From Gigaspora rosea (Eukaryota; Glomeromycota; Glomeromycetes; Diversisporales; Gigasporaceae), in contig QKWP01000439.1 in assembly GCA_003550325.1 (NCBI GenBank), positions 1-64,000 of the forward strand: 64,000 bases of DNA, in the 5' to 3' direction. The position numbers were made by a program, and so were the translations under genes. Shown one piece after another: positions 1 to 11,502 of this stretch (position 1 is the stretch's first letter; the number at the start of each line of letters is the position of its first letter). Under the pieces are notes generated by a model that had not been told where the DNA came from, made no database searches, and was given only the letters and a program-made list of their open reading frames with translations.

Positions 1-545
1 AGATAACGTAAATTTTGTTATCTTTTTGATATAAATTTAAGCAAAAGATTGTATTCTAGATATACAAAAAATAATATCACTATGCTGGAATGACGACGCA
101 AACACAAATTTATCGTCATTTGAGTGACGACACAAATACAAATTTATACCCACTATGTCAAAATGATATCCTTTTTGATATGAATTTGGATAAATAAATG
201 TGTTCTAGATAGAAATCATTGATTTGACGATGCAGAAGTGAATTTATATGCAAGTTGGATGCCACTGTGCCAGAACTCCTGAATTGTCTCTACTTGTTGT
301 GATGACAACATTATTGTAGTTTAAAAAAAATCTGATGTTAACTCAAGTGCCAAATAAGGAATTTAATATATTATTATAAATATTACTGCTTATACAGAAC
401 AAAGTCTTTACTTCATACTGCATTTTTTATCACACTGCTAAATCTTACACAGCATTTAAAACTAGAAAATTCAATACAAGCATGCAATTTAAAATTGATA
501 TTCAAATCAAGTATCAGTTAAAGAATTTAATACATAATTATAAAT
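1..545. other. AT-rich DNA with first copy of a local repeat
   Basis: There is no gene here. A sequence beginning at about 358 (GAATTTAATAT..ATTATAAATATTACTGCTTATAC) and running to about 485 is repeated further on. The second copy starts at about 525, is broken at 545-1073 by two inserted elements, and resumes at about 1074-1150. The intact first copy therefore shows what the second looked like before the insertions. Confidence 0.5.
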
Positions 546-553
546 GTTACTAC

Positions 554-744
554 AGGACCCCGAAGAACTCTGATACAACTCAGATCTGAGTTTGTATAAT
601 TTTAGCAGTATTTTAGCCAAATAGATATATAAAATAGAGCAAAATTTGAAACTTTACTATATAAAATACAATGTTTGATGAATTTCTATGCAAAATTTCC
701 TTTTTTAGAATTATCTGAGTTGTATCAGAGTTCTTCAGGGTCCT
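554..744. mobile_element. hAT-type MITE, AGGACCC family, copy 1
   Basis: A 191-bp element with about 32-bp terminal inverted repeats (TIRs) that differ at about one position. They begin AGGACCCCGAAGAACTC and, on the reverse strand of the other end, AGGACCCTGAAGAACTC. The 8 bp on the left (546-553, GTTACTAC) match the right side GTTACTGC at 7 of 8 positions, once the second element inserted at 750 is removed. An 8-bp target-site duplication (TSD) fits the hAT superfamily. The interior is AT-rich and non-coding, so the element depends on a transposase made elsewhere. Confidence 0.8.
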
Positions 745-749
745 GTTAC

Positions 750-1065
750 CAGTGATAAAATCCATGCGCACAATGTGCTCATTTGCACATATTTTTAAAA
801 AGTTTCACATATTTTTGGCTAGATATGTGCACAGAATTCACATATTTTTGAACTAAATAGTGTACCAAAATTATTAGTAAAATTAAAAGATGTGCACATT
901 AAGCACACTCTACACATAATTTATTGTATATATATTCAGATTTATCTATATAAATTTAATTATAAAACAGCTATATAGTGCACAAGTTTTTAAAATTGTT
1001 CACATAAATTATGTGTACAATGTGCACAAAATTCACATACTTCTGGAATCAGATTTTATATACTG
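750..1065. mobile_element. hAT-type MITE with CAGTG ends
   Basis: A 316-bp element that begins CAGTGATAAAATC and ends GATTTTATATACTG. It is flanked by a perfect 8-bp duplication, CCTGTTAC, at 742-749 and 1066-1073. CAGTG termini and an 8-bp duplication are classic hAT features. The ends carry many copies of a GTGCACA-like subterminal motif. The target lies across the right edge of the MITE at 554-744, so this insertion is the younger of the two. Confidence 0.8.
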
Positions 1066-1150
1066 CCTGTTACTGCTTATACAATAGAACAATGTTTTCA
1101 GTTCATACTACATTTTTTATTGTGCTACTAGAAAATTGCACATGCCATTT

Positions 1151-2977
1151 ACTGTAATATGCACATTATGCTCTATTCACAGAAACTATAATTTTTGTTA
1201 CTCTCCGTTCCTAACATATTTTTAAATCAATGACCAGACGAAGAAATTAATATATCATCATAATGGTTTAGAATGATTCTCTAATCACGCACCGTCCAAT
1301 TTTATTGCACTAATTAAAATAATCATGCATGCAATACTAGAAGAAAAGCCCCATTTAATGCAAAATATAGAAACATTAAGACTATACTTATTAGTGCACA
1401 ATGATCCTGATATGGGCAAAATCCTGATGAAGTCATGAGGATGGATCATTCAATCAGTTGTACTATACCACTTAACTCGCCTGCAAATGTGCTTTGTACT
1501 CCATTCCTGGTATGTACGTACACAGATATAGAAATATCCGAAGTTATGAGATTTAATCAACCAATTAATTCTCAGATTTTGCTGTCTTCATTTAACTCTC
1601 TAGTAAACCATACTCTTCATATTTTGTACTATATTTCTGGTATATGCTCAATATAATTGTAATAACAAAAAAAATTACAATAATGCCAAAAATTGTTTTA
1701 AGTCTGAAAGATGAAATCCTAACAAAATCAAAAGCCATATTATTTAATCTTATGATCTTTTAGGATCTTGTACCAATTTATAACCTATTGTGCTCCCACA
1801 ATAGAGATATTTGTAAGTGTAAATTCAATTGTCTTGAGATTTCTTAATATATTTGGTATGAAATATAAAATAGAATATGATTTATATATGAAATATGTTG
1901 AACTGATTAGTTAATCAAATTGGCATATATTACTGACAATAAAAAAAAATTTAGATCAGTCATGTAATAGGCGTACTACAGTGCACAGTGTACCAAATTA
2001 TAAATTTCTTTCTAAAATTTATTTGCAATAAGAATTTCTAATATAAAAAGCAAAATAATAATTTTGCTAATAATTACAATTTTACTATAAATCCATAATA
2101 TAAAACAAAATGCTTAATCAATCTCTTTTTATACTCTATTAATATATCAATTAGTATTAACTCTATAAAAGCAAAGATAATCTTTATTTTCAGATTTTTT
2201 TAATAAAGTATCAACTTACTTGATTAGTTTTTAACTTCTAATATTTAAAATTTTATTTCTGCTCTATTGTTATATTGCTTAAGAACAGCTTAAGGATTTT
2301 AAAGCACCTTACTCAATAGATCTGAACCAATTTTTGATTAGCTAAAAATTGAATAAATTAACCAAGTATATTATCATTTTGAAAAACAAAATAGTGAGAT
2401 GCAGGCAATCTTTTTTTTCAAAGCTTTACTAATAACAAAGGTTTGTCAAGCATTACTTATACATTTTTATATAACTAACATAATAAACAATAGTTGATTC
2501 AAAATGGCCATTTTATTTTTAATGCTAGAAGCTTTTAAAACAAATTGTTAGTTCAAAACTAATGTAATAAATGCAATTTATCTTTTAACCAAATTGTAAT
2601 AAATATTGCTATTCCATTTTTCACTTATTCACAAAAAAAAAATATTTGCTATAAAGCAACTTTTACTAATGATTCCATAAATGAATTAGTTTCTTTGCAA
2701 CAAAAAATTTAATAAGCTGATGCAACTGATGCTGAAGCGCCAGCAGTTGGTTGAACATATTTGAATTTTAAGTGTTTAGAAATATTATAAAAAATAAAAA
2801 GAATATGCACAAGCATTTAAATTCTATAAATATCATCATTACACGTAACTATGATGCTTGAGCATCATGATGCTCTTATTAAATCAATTAATTTATATGC
2901 TTGAGAATATCATAAATCTACCGTGTTTTAATATTAGAATCTTTCGATTAAAAATTTTGTTGCAACAAATGTCGGCT
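1151..2977. other. AT-rich intergenic DNA, nothing recognised
   Basis: I see no coding frame above about 75 codons, no RNA gene and no clear repeat ends over these 1.8 kb. Short self-complementary words such as GATGCTTGAGCATC near 2855 occur, but they are too short to name. The 73- and 74-codon frames at 1435 and 2858 have no recognisable content. Confidence 0.6.
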
Positions 2978-2985
2978 ATTATGAT

Positions 2986-3178
2986 AGGACCCCGAGCAAT
3001 CTATAAACAGCTAACTATTTTAGAAAAATTGTTATATATTTCTAAAAATAGGAAAGATCTACAGAAAAACAGTCAAAAATAAGTATTAATATTACTAAAT
3101 ATAGAAAAGATCTACACAAAAATAGTTAAAAATAAGCAAAAGCAAATAGTGACCTATCTATGTATAGCTCAGGGTCCT
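2986..3178. mobile_element. hAT-type MITE, AGGACCC family, copy 2
   Basis: A 193-bp element starting AGGACCCCGAGC and ending GCTCAGGGTCCT, close to copy 1 in length. The flanks ATTATGAT (2978-2985) and ATTACGAT (3179-3186) agree at 7 of 8 positions, consistent with an aged 8-bp duplication. The interior holds two tandem copies of a sequence like ATATAGAAAAGATCTACA followed by AAAAATAAG. The same interior is found in the third copy at 39784-40251. Confidence 0.75.
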
Positions 3179-3258
3179 ATTACGATATGTACTAGTTATT
3201 AACCGTATCTTAGATGATAACTGATTATTCACGACTGATAATGTATATTTATTGTATA

Positions 3259-3437
3259 CAGTCAACTCTTTTTATACCAAACTTTCGAGTCTGATAAAAA
3301 AATCTTTATAACAAATTACTATGTTATCTTAAGAACTATAGCTCTTGTTATTCAGAGTTACTATTAAAATTTCAAATTTTAGGTTCCTTACATTCGAAGT
3401 TCGTTATAAAAAGGTTCGTTATATACAGTGTTGTCTG
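3259..3437. mobile_element. Tc1/mariner-type MITE
   Basis: The left end reads CAGTCAACTCTTTTTATA and the right end, reversed, reads CAGACAACACTGTATATAACG and then CTTTTTATAACGAACTTCG. Each end is bordered by TA (3257-3258 and 3438-3439), as in Tc1/mariner/pogo insertions. The right TIR carries a partial duplication of about 15 bp. The interior is non-coding. Confidence 0.6.
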
Positions 3438-3545
3438 TACTATCATACCGAATTTTTCGCCATCATACGATAATGTTTTTTATCGTTTGCTAGTTGTTAC
3501 TATCACATTTATTGATCATATTAAATTAAATGATGTGGTTTTAAC

Positions 3546-4562
3546 TAGAGATGGACAAATCGCGGTTTTTTCAAAAATCCCGCACGGGATAGGATCAAAA
3601 TCTGCAGGATGCTTAATTTTTGAGTCTAATAAAAACCATGCAGAAAGAATTATTGAAAATCAATTTTCTTATTCAAATTAGTTATTTCTTATAAATTTAT
3701 TTATTAAATTAAGAAATAAATAAATAAATTCGACATAGAAATGCACATATCTATATATTAAGTATTTCAAAAATTTGAAATTTGTGGCCTAAGATATTCT
3801 AATTTTTCTATTAGTTTTACCCAAATTTGTACGTAATAGACCACCTTTTTCTTTATTAGTATCATTCCTTTTTGTTAGTTAATTTGAAAGGGCCTATTCT
3901 AAACTATGATTCTTATATTATCTTTCCTTTTGTTTAAATAATATAACACGCTAACGGGTTAACACGTTAATGTGTTCGTATATAACGTGTTCGCATATAA
4001 CATGTGTATCAGAATAACAGTTACCAGACTCGAAAGTCTGAGATAGCACGCAATCGTGTTTGGTTTAAAAATAAATCTTTTATTAACATATCAGTATGCT
4101 GGATAACACGTCAGTATGCTGGATAGCACGTTAGTTGTTAGATAGCACGTCAACACATTTAAATATATATAAGCGTAAACTTTTCAAATTAATAAAGTCA
4201 GAGGATTCCTTTCGATTTTACTTAAGGAAAATAAAGGAAGCAAGAGTTGTGATGAAGAAACCTTTATACCTTTATTTGAGTAAATCAGAAACTGTAACTA
4301 TTAGAGTTAGATCGGTCATATTACTACAAACTCTTCAATAATAGTTGCGCATGATTGAAACAGATATACAAACACGTAAATTCTATACATATTGATGAAT
4401 TGGCCTAAATATATAATGCAGGCCAGATATTATATTAATGCTGCCCAGATGATATGGTAATGCCGGCCAGATAATTTTATTTTGGTATCGTATTAAAAAC
4501 CCCGCGCGGGCTCTAAAAAAACCCGCGTATCACGCGCGGGATACCGCGCGTGCCCATCTCTA
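3546..4562. mobile_element. 1.0 kb hAT-type non-autonomous element
   Basis: The element starts TAGAGATGGACAAATCGCGG and ends with the reverse of TAGAGATGGGCACGCGCGG. TAGRGATGGGCA ends are typical of hAT elements. The flanks GTTTTAAC (3538-3545) and GTTCTAAG (4563-4570) agree at 6 of 8 positions, suggesting an old insertion. The subterminal parts are GC-rich with CCCGCGCGGG-type palindromes, against an otherwise AT-rich body that repeats GATAGCACG/GATAACACGTCAG. The small frames inside (3487 and 4135) show no transposase motif I recognise. Confidence 0.7.
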
Positions 4563-4745
4563 GTTCTAAGGATTTGAACCGCCTAAAATTTTTCTTGATC
4601 GTTTAATCGTTTAACTGTTTAACCGTTTAATTTGGCCGGCATTAAAATAATTCCGGCCTGCGACCAACATAATTCTGCTCGGAACTATAGAGCAATTTTT
4701 AAACGGTTAAGCAGTTCCAATCCGTAGTTCTAATTCGTGGTTCTA

Positions 4746-5184
4746 ACTCGTGAGTCGATAGCGTAAGTGGTTACGCTCCCGGACTCCAATCGCAAGTTCG
4801 CCGGTTCGATTCATAATGGAGAACAACAATTGTGCCAGGATCACAACTACAAAACCTCTAAGAGAACGCTGTTTGTACTAATAAGGACACCTCCGGTGAA
4901 ATTCCGGTTCAAATCAAGGAAACTCCAGAAAAAGGATACTTCCGGTGAAATTCCAGTCGAATTTAGAATACCTCTGGTGAAATTCGGTCGATTTGGAATA
5001 CCTCCGGTGAAATTCCGGTCGTGAACAACTATAATAAATAATTAATAGTCAATAGCCAATTACTGTAACTCATGTAAATATATAGAAGGCCCATTAGATA
5101 ATAAGTTGGTAAATAAATTGTACGCCACACGACGTCTTGCGGCGATCATGCCGGCGGGTTAAATAAAAAAAAATAAATGATAAT
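4746..5184 (+). mobile_element. tRNA-derived SINE
   Basis: The head carries a perfect pol III A box, TAGCGTAAGTGG (4759-4770), and a near-perfect B box, GGTTCGATTC (4803-4812), about 32 bp apart as in a tRNA. The anticodon arm region CGGACTCCAATCG resembles tRNA-Trp (CCA) with one loop base missing, so the tRNA parent is tentative. The body holds four CCTCCGGTGAAATTCCGGT repeats (4889-5021), and the 3' end is A-rich (about 5161-5180). TGGTTCTA at 4738-4745 and 5185-5192 is a candidate TSD. It would be transcribed by pol III and mobilised by a LINE reverse transcriptase encoded elsewhere. Confidence 0.75.
4889..5021 (+). repeat. Internal repeats of the SINE body
   Basis: Four direct, slightly diverged copies of CCTCCGGTGAAATTCCGGT are spaced by about 20-30 bp. 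Each copy is itself an imperfect inverted repeat (CCGG..CCGG), so the transcript could form a row of small hairpins. The repeated frame here gives a repetitive 85-codon ORF, which I regard as an artefact. Confidence 0.7.
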
Positions 5185-5420
5185 TGGTTCTAGAATAATA
5201 TAAGCTCGAAATTTTTTTTATTTAGTTTTATAATATAATTTTTTAGTTTTCTCAATTATTTACAGCATTATTTAAAAAAAAAAAAGAAAAAAAAAATCCG
5301 CACAAATAAGAACAAAATCTAGTATGACAGTAAAAACATGACAATGCAGTAATAATGTACATAACAGTTGCTTATCCTTATTAAATATTTTTGGATAAAA
5401 AATATTCCGTTTCTTGTTTG

Positions 5421-5447
5421 GCGCAATGACGCCGCGTAGCAATCTAG
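5421..5447 (+). other. GC hairpin followed by CTAG, Helitron-like 3' end (copy A)
   Basis: GCGCAATGACGCCGCG and, after a short spacer, CTAG lie at the left edge of copy A. The B counterpart at 47221-47247 is better preserved. A short GC hairpin about ten bases before CTRR is the known 3' signature of Helitrons. I have no matching 5' end for this copy, so the call is tentative. Confidence 0.35.
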
Positions 5448-7619
5448 TTTTCTTATACTTCCCAAAAAAGTGAAAATATTCGGATTGGCTACATTTTTAA
5501 TTAAAACGGAGATTAATAAAAAAAATCGTGATATTTAAAGAAAACTTTGTTAGGAGACTCGTACATCATGAGATTACCCGATATAACTAACCAATCAGTT
5601 CACGAAATTTTGATTAACCCGGATCAGTCCAAACTAGATTTTCTAGGCTCTTTCTCCGCCCTATATAGTAAGTCGAATTTTTTAAAGGAACAATTAATTT
5701 AATAGCACTTCAAATGTACTAAATACTATATATTATCTTCATTTATCTTCATTTATGAATGACATCATTAGTTGGAAGAAAGTTAGATTCTACTATTCTA
5801 CTATGGCACTACTGAAATAGTGTTGTTGATTTAAGGAACGCACGATAAGAAAGATTCTACAGTTGTAATCCAATATAAATAAAACCTCCGGTTGGTGAAA
5901 ATTGAAGGATTTAAGAGAAAAAAAATGCTATTTTTAGAGTCATTGTAATCAAGGACATGCGCTAAAAAAATAAAAAACTCAGATGATTTAAATAGTGTTT
6001 GTTGAGGTCTTTGCTGACCACGTAATCAAACCTATACAAAAGTTATATGCGGTATCATATGAAAATTATTCATAGAATAGTTTTTTTGAGTTTAGGCATC
6101 AAATTGTAATTTATAAGCAAAGTAGTTAATTGTTAAGCCATAAAAAGAAGTGGCAAGGGCGAGCAGGGGCGAGACGAGAAAGCCAGACAAAGTCGGCTTA
6201 GCAGAGTTATTTTATCTTTATCCGGGAATTGTCTAAAGCTTGTAAGATTTCACGAGCGCTACTTGAATTTTAATCAATCATTTGAATCATAGCTGCAAGG
6301 TTTAACTTATTTCTCGTAAGGCCGAAATTACATTAATTTTCCAAATCAATATATTAATTTGTGTGACAATGAAATTTGATGGGGTAGTTTTTTACACTCG
6401 GACTAATTGCTTTGTTTTATCTAAGCACATTTTGACTACTATAAAATAGCCATATAAAAGAACCTCCCGAATAGTAGATCTAGACCCGAGTGCAGATCTT
6501 AGGATCTTCTTGATTGAAATATAATCTGTTTCAAACGTCTAGATTGCGAGTTATAAATGGAAAGTGTGTATGCGTTTCAAAATTTTTCTTTTTATGATGT
6601 AAATTCTCAGCCATGTACTACACCCGGTGTCTATTAAGAAATCTTAAAATTGGTAGAACATAACAGACCTGAGTCTCGCATATGGCCATTTACGGTAGTT
6701 ATATTTTTCCGTCAACCTGATTTTATTCTGACACGAAAAAATTAACCATAATCATTAAACAAAGAATTTAATAGCCTATATTAATTGTACATACGACATA
6801 CGGATTAAATTTTTGTATATCATCCCAGATTATGTAAATGAATTATTAGTAAGATCTAGATTAAACAGGTGTTTGTTTACGCAATAATAATTAAACTATA
6901 ACTAGTAAATTACTATTGATAAGAATTACATTTGTCGAACCAATAAAGCAATTATTTTTTTTAAATCATAGCTTTAGACTAGCTTTACATTGAAATAAAA
7001 CGAAATGAAATAGTGCAGAATTAGCTAGTAGCAGAAATAAGAAGAAGATTAAGAATCGAATTTGGGATTATGATGTCAAAGAAAGAAACGAAATAGGTGT
7101 ATCGGGTAGCTTGTATTTCATAAAGTAAAATTTTATGCAGATTAAGATGTAATTAATAAGTTATAAATAAAGGCATTGAAAAACTTGCTTGGAAATAAAA
7201 TCAATAATTTACTTCAAAAAAAAAAAAAACATGCAATATTTATTTTATTAAATAGACTATTCAAAGTCTAATTATGAACCCTCTATCATGATAATTTTTT
7301 TAATTAAACAATTTAAATGAACGAATCCAGTTTCGGATTGTTACAAGCTTATACTGTAATATGAAATTGAAAAAAGTTTATATCTTGGTTGGTAATAAAC
7401 ATTATTTCTTTGGAGGCTGTGCAGCAGATAATACTGCCAGTAATGATCAATTGGCATAACATAAAGCCAAAAGCGTTGTAAGGTAGGAATAGGTTTTGAC
7501 CTATTCACGTACCTACAGGAGTACCACCTATACCACCTCAAACTACAATGTTACTTAAACCTACACCACCTCAAACTACAATACTACCTAAATCTACACA
7601 AACATTCCCTCCACCCTCT

Positions 7620-8520
7620 ATCCTGCGAATATTTGGGTGATTATGAACAAACGTATTCAATACATCTCATTCGAATACTATTCGGGTGATTGTGACGAAT
7701 TCACGATTAAATATATGAACAAACTTTTTCAATACATCTCATTCGAATACTACTTCGAGTGATTATGAAAAATTCCCGATTAAATATATTGAACAAATTT
7801 TTTCAATACATCACTTTTTCGAATACTACTTCGAATGATTATGAAGAATTCACGATTAATTATATGAACAAACTTTTTCAATACATCACTTTCGAATACT
7901 ATTTCGGATGATTATGAAGAATTCAATACAGTCAGACCATCCTAAATGCAACCTCTCTAAATGCATAATCTCTCTAAATGCATAACCTCTCTAAATGCAT
8001 AACCCCTCTAAATGTATGACTTGACTTGATCCCAACTCATATGTTACTTATAGATTTTTACCTCCCTAAATGCAATACCTCACTAAATGCAAGGTTTTTT
8101 ATCGGCCTCTCGTTATGCATTTAGGGAGGTCTGACTGTATATTGAACAAATTTTTTCAATACATCACTTTCGAATATTTCTTCGGGTGATTATATGCATA
8201 TGTTACTTATAGATTTTTACCTCCCTAACTGCAATACATCTCTAAATGCAAGGTTTTTATCGGCCCCTTGCTATGCATTTAGGGAGGTCTGACTTTACAT
8301 CACTTTCGAATACTACTTCGAGTGATTATATGCTAAATCATATGTCAGCCAATATAATACTCATGCTTATGGGGGAACTCAAAGAATGCAACTCTTTAAT
8401 ATTGAAAAACAAGATGATAAAAGTTTTGTATGAGCGAAGAGTATGTAATATTTGTTGAAATAAATATATCAACAAACTTTTTCAATACATCTCTTTCGAA
8501 TACTACTTCGAGTGATTATA
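7620..8520 (+). repeat. ~70-75-bp minisatellite with CGAATACTACTTCG hairpins (copy A)
   Basis: Repeated units read TTTTTCAATACATCTC, then CGAATACTACTTCG with GTGATTATGAAGAATTC, then CGATTAAATATATGAAC. Each unit contains a small palindrome around TTCGAA..TTCG. The array is interrupted by the MITE at 7929-8137. At about 8186-8320 part of the MITE plus one unit is duplicated again; this extra piece is absent from B. Confidence 0.75.
7929..8137. mobile_element. Tc1/mariner-type MITE in copy A
   Basis: A 209-bp element with ends CAGTCAGACCATCCTAAATG and, reversed, CAGTCAGACCTCCCTAAATG, flanked by TA on both sides (7927-7928 and 8138-8139). The left subterminal part holds four tandem copies of a 17-bp word like CTCTCTAAATGCATAAC, a probable transposase binding array. 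It is shared with copy B (50689-50887), so it was present before the duplication. Confidence 0.8.
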
Positions 8521-9004
8521 AAGAATTCACGATCAAATATATCAATGGAAGTAGTATAGCATCTTGATTTATTAGGAGGAGAGATTAACAGACAGAATTA
8601 TTCTTGTTAACAATAATGAATTGTGGTATCTTGATTTATCAAAACGAGAGATTATTTGTATTCCGACCTATTTGAGAAACTACACCTCAACAATGAATTG
8701 CATTAGTATATAATTTTGGTAGTGCTTCTGCTGAATCTTGAGAATTCTTTTGTTTATTTTGTAGTTGAAATAACTTTTATATCAATTATACAAAATTTTA
8801 CATTAATTTATCAATCAATATAGACATTTATCTTAAGATTCGTTATGTAAAGATAAATTGAATTTAACAGTTCTTTCATTTTATTTATTGAAGTGTAAAC
8901 TGTTATAACTACTGTAGAAAAAAAATTTTATTTTAGAAATTTTAATTTAGAAAAAAAAGCCTAAATAGGTGAAAAAAAATTATGCCGCATTTAAATTAAG
9001 TAGA

Positions 9005-9125
9005 TAAGCAATTTAAGAGATCTTTAATTATGATTTTTATTTTTAATAAGCAATTTAAGAGTATTTTATTACTATTATATATTTTTAATAAGCAATTTAA
9101 GAGATCTTTAATTATGATTTAACTA
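9005..9125 (+). repeat. ~42-bp tandem repeat, three units (copy A)
   Basis: Three units begin AAGCAATTTAAGAG, continue TCTTTAATTATGATTT and end in ATTTTTAAT. The middle unit is diverged. The B counterpart is at 51618-51735, so the array predates the duplication. Confidence 0.7.
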
Positions 9126-10131
9126 TTATGAATTTTTAAGGATTTAATAAAAAAAAATTTCAAATAAGAAACTTAAATATTGATACCTGAGATAATGAGT
9201 GCAAAATAATATGAGAATTTGTTACATGTATATATAAATAGCCTTCGATTTTGAATTATCTATTAACTTATATATTTTTGATCGATTTATGAGAAACTTT
9301 ATTGAAAGCAGAAAACATGTACCGGTATATCGTTTTCAATGAATAAAATTCTTTATATTATTCTACTATTAGCATAATTGAAGTATTCTTTAACTATGTA
9401 AATTTAATCTAAGTTTGTTAACTTATAAAAATCTTTATTTTTGATAACTTAGTGTAAATTAGCTACCGATGCATAAATAGCGGAGTAGAATTTTGCCGAA
9501 TCAGTGATGGCTTTCGTGATTTATTGTGCGATAACGTACGCGATTTGTAATAATGCATTTACACGTAGTTAATTTCGATTAATATTGGCCAGTTATATTC
9601 AAGGAAATTAAGTTTTTCCTAAATAAAATAGATGATTATAAGTCGTAGATAATAAAGATGAGTGGGGCAATTTTACATGTAGATGTATTTGCCACAGTCG
9701 TGTGAATTAAATCGTTTGCACCTATGTAACGATACGATTATCTTCTCGAGATTTATCCAGTTTAATTTATTAAGTTAGATTTTAACAATTTAAGACTTTT
9801 GATGATGCAACTTAAGCTTCTTTGTTGTAATTTTACGGTAAATTTCGGTAAATTAGTTTTCACATAATTACATAATTTGTAATTTTGAACACAAGATATG
9901 TAATTTATGAGTTCGAATTTTGGATTATTAAGGAGTTACAATCCGAATCATATATTTAAATAAATGGTGTAATAATTCTGGCCGAGCTTTTGTAAAATTA
10001 TACTTTATATATGGCGACACCTATATTATAAGATTTTAACCTTCGGAACATAACCTTATTAGTCAATATATTTAACTAATGGGCAGATTATCTTTTAAGT
10101 TAAAGTTAGCGCTTTTAAATTTTTCCGATCA

Positions 10132-10152
10132 TGGCATCCCCATAGTAAGGAT

Positions 10153-10219
<67 letters not shown>
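10132..10219 (+). mobile_element. Short retro-insertion with 60-base poly(A) tail
   Basis: About 28 bp of unique sequence (TGGCATCCCCATAGTAAGG, then ATTTAATTT) is followed by 60 uninterrupted A residues (10160-10219). The insert is bordered by a 15-bp duplication, AAATTTTTCCGATCA, at 10117-10131 and 10217-10231. Copy B has the empty site, with a single copy of this word near 52720. A poly(A) tail plus a long TSD is the mark of target-primed reverse transcription, so this is a severely 5'-truncated LINE, SINE or mRNA retrocopy. The intact tail suggests a young insertion. Confidence 0.9.
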
Positions 10220-10223
<4 letters not shown>

Positions 10224-11502
10224 TCCGATCACCTTTATTATATATAGTCATGCAGTGTAATGTTTTTTCCCTTCTGTAAACATACTGCATAATATTTATT
10301 TACCGCATTTGTTTAGATCCTTGCAATACGTATCTTGAAAAAGGTGAGATATTAAAGCCAAGCCTTGTACGTACGAACGTGACGATCTACTAATCAATCA
10401 TATTTTACTAATCAGATAAAGTTATACAGCCTTTCTAAAATCGTCCGTTCGTGGCTTAATTCGACAATGTTGCTGCAGCTACTTTTTTAGTAATAGTATA
10501 AACAAGAATAATAAAAAATATCCGAATATACAGTTGATCACTGCCATTGTGAATTTTTTTAAATTCCTCACTATTCAATTGAGGTGATTGACTTGACTTA
10601 AATGAAAATGGATCTACGATTTTATCACATGAGATTTAATGAATTTGCAGGAGTTCAAAGTTCCGGGTTATAAATTAAAATAATGATTAACAAGATATGA
10701 TGAAATCATCTAAAAACATCCAAAATTGTACGTAACTCCCGAGCATTCTGAAAATTGCAAGCATATATGTATATCTTTATAATCCTATATAAGATCTTCA
10801 AATTTACGGTTTTTTTTTTCTTTTTTTTTTTTTTTTAAAGTTCTTATATGTCAAGAAGATCTGACTTAAAAAAGAAAATTTTACAGGAATCTTCAAAGAT
10901 TAATAATCAGCAAGATTAAGTTTTATTAGTTGTATTCTCATCATTGCCTGGAATCCTGAGTGACGCTGATTGATGCACCAATTTCTATTTTCATGTGATT
11001 AACAAATTTAAGTATGATGGTCGTCGAATGATTGCCGTTCATTTCCCCAAAAATTATTTCCTTTACTCCCAACATCACATAAGGTTGGGGTATATAAGTA
11101 TTAATGGTAAATTGTCACACAGGTGATGTCGAGTAGGGGAGATGACCATTCACTACCGTATCTTGATCTACTGAGGGGTTATGCAATTAAAGATAAGAAT
11201 ATTCAAAGCCTTAATTGTGTTTAATTGGGCATGAAACTTTGTGATTTTTTAATATCAATAATAAAGAAACATTAGTTCAAATTTCTAAAACCCCTAACTA
11301 GTAGCTCTATTTCCTATTCGACCCATAAATATGGTGATTATAATCGATAATTTATTTTAGTTTTTGTTAAATTATTATATACAGTATAAGGACTATTAAT
11401 TTATTGATTTTATTTGAAAAAATTTTTTTACTGTATTTTGCCATATTTGTGTAATCCGAAACTATCCGCCTAACATTTTCCATTCTTGTATTATAGTATT
11501 TA

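Larger units (their letters stand above)
5460..8720 (-). repeat. Module M, inverted arm of copy A
   Basis: Read on the minus strand, this matches 18222-21480 and 25840-28640 over most of its length. Shared landmarks, as reverse complement, include the CTTTACATTGAAAT stretch near 7000, the TTAATTAAACAATTTAAAT stretch near 7310 and the TCTTGATTTATC stretch near 8635. The B copy is at 48202-51300. A 66-codon minus-strand frame (7341-7541) recurs in B (50127-50327), but nearly all differences change the amino acid, so I do not call it a gene. Confidence 0.7.
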
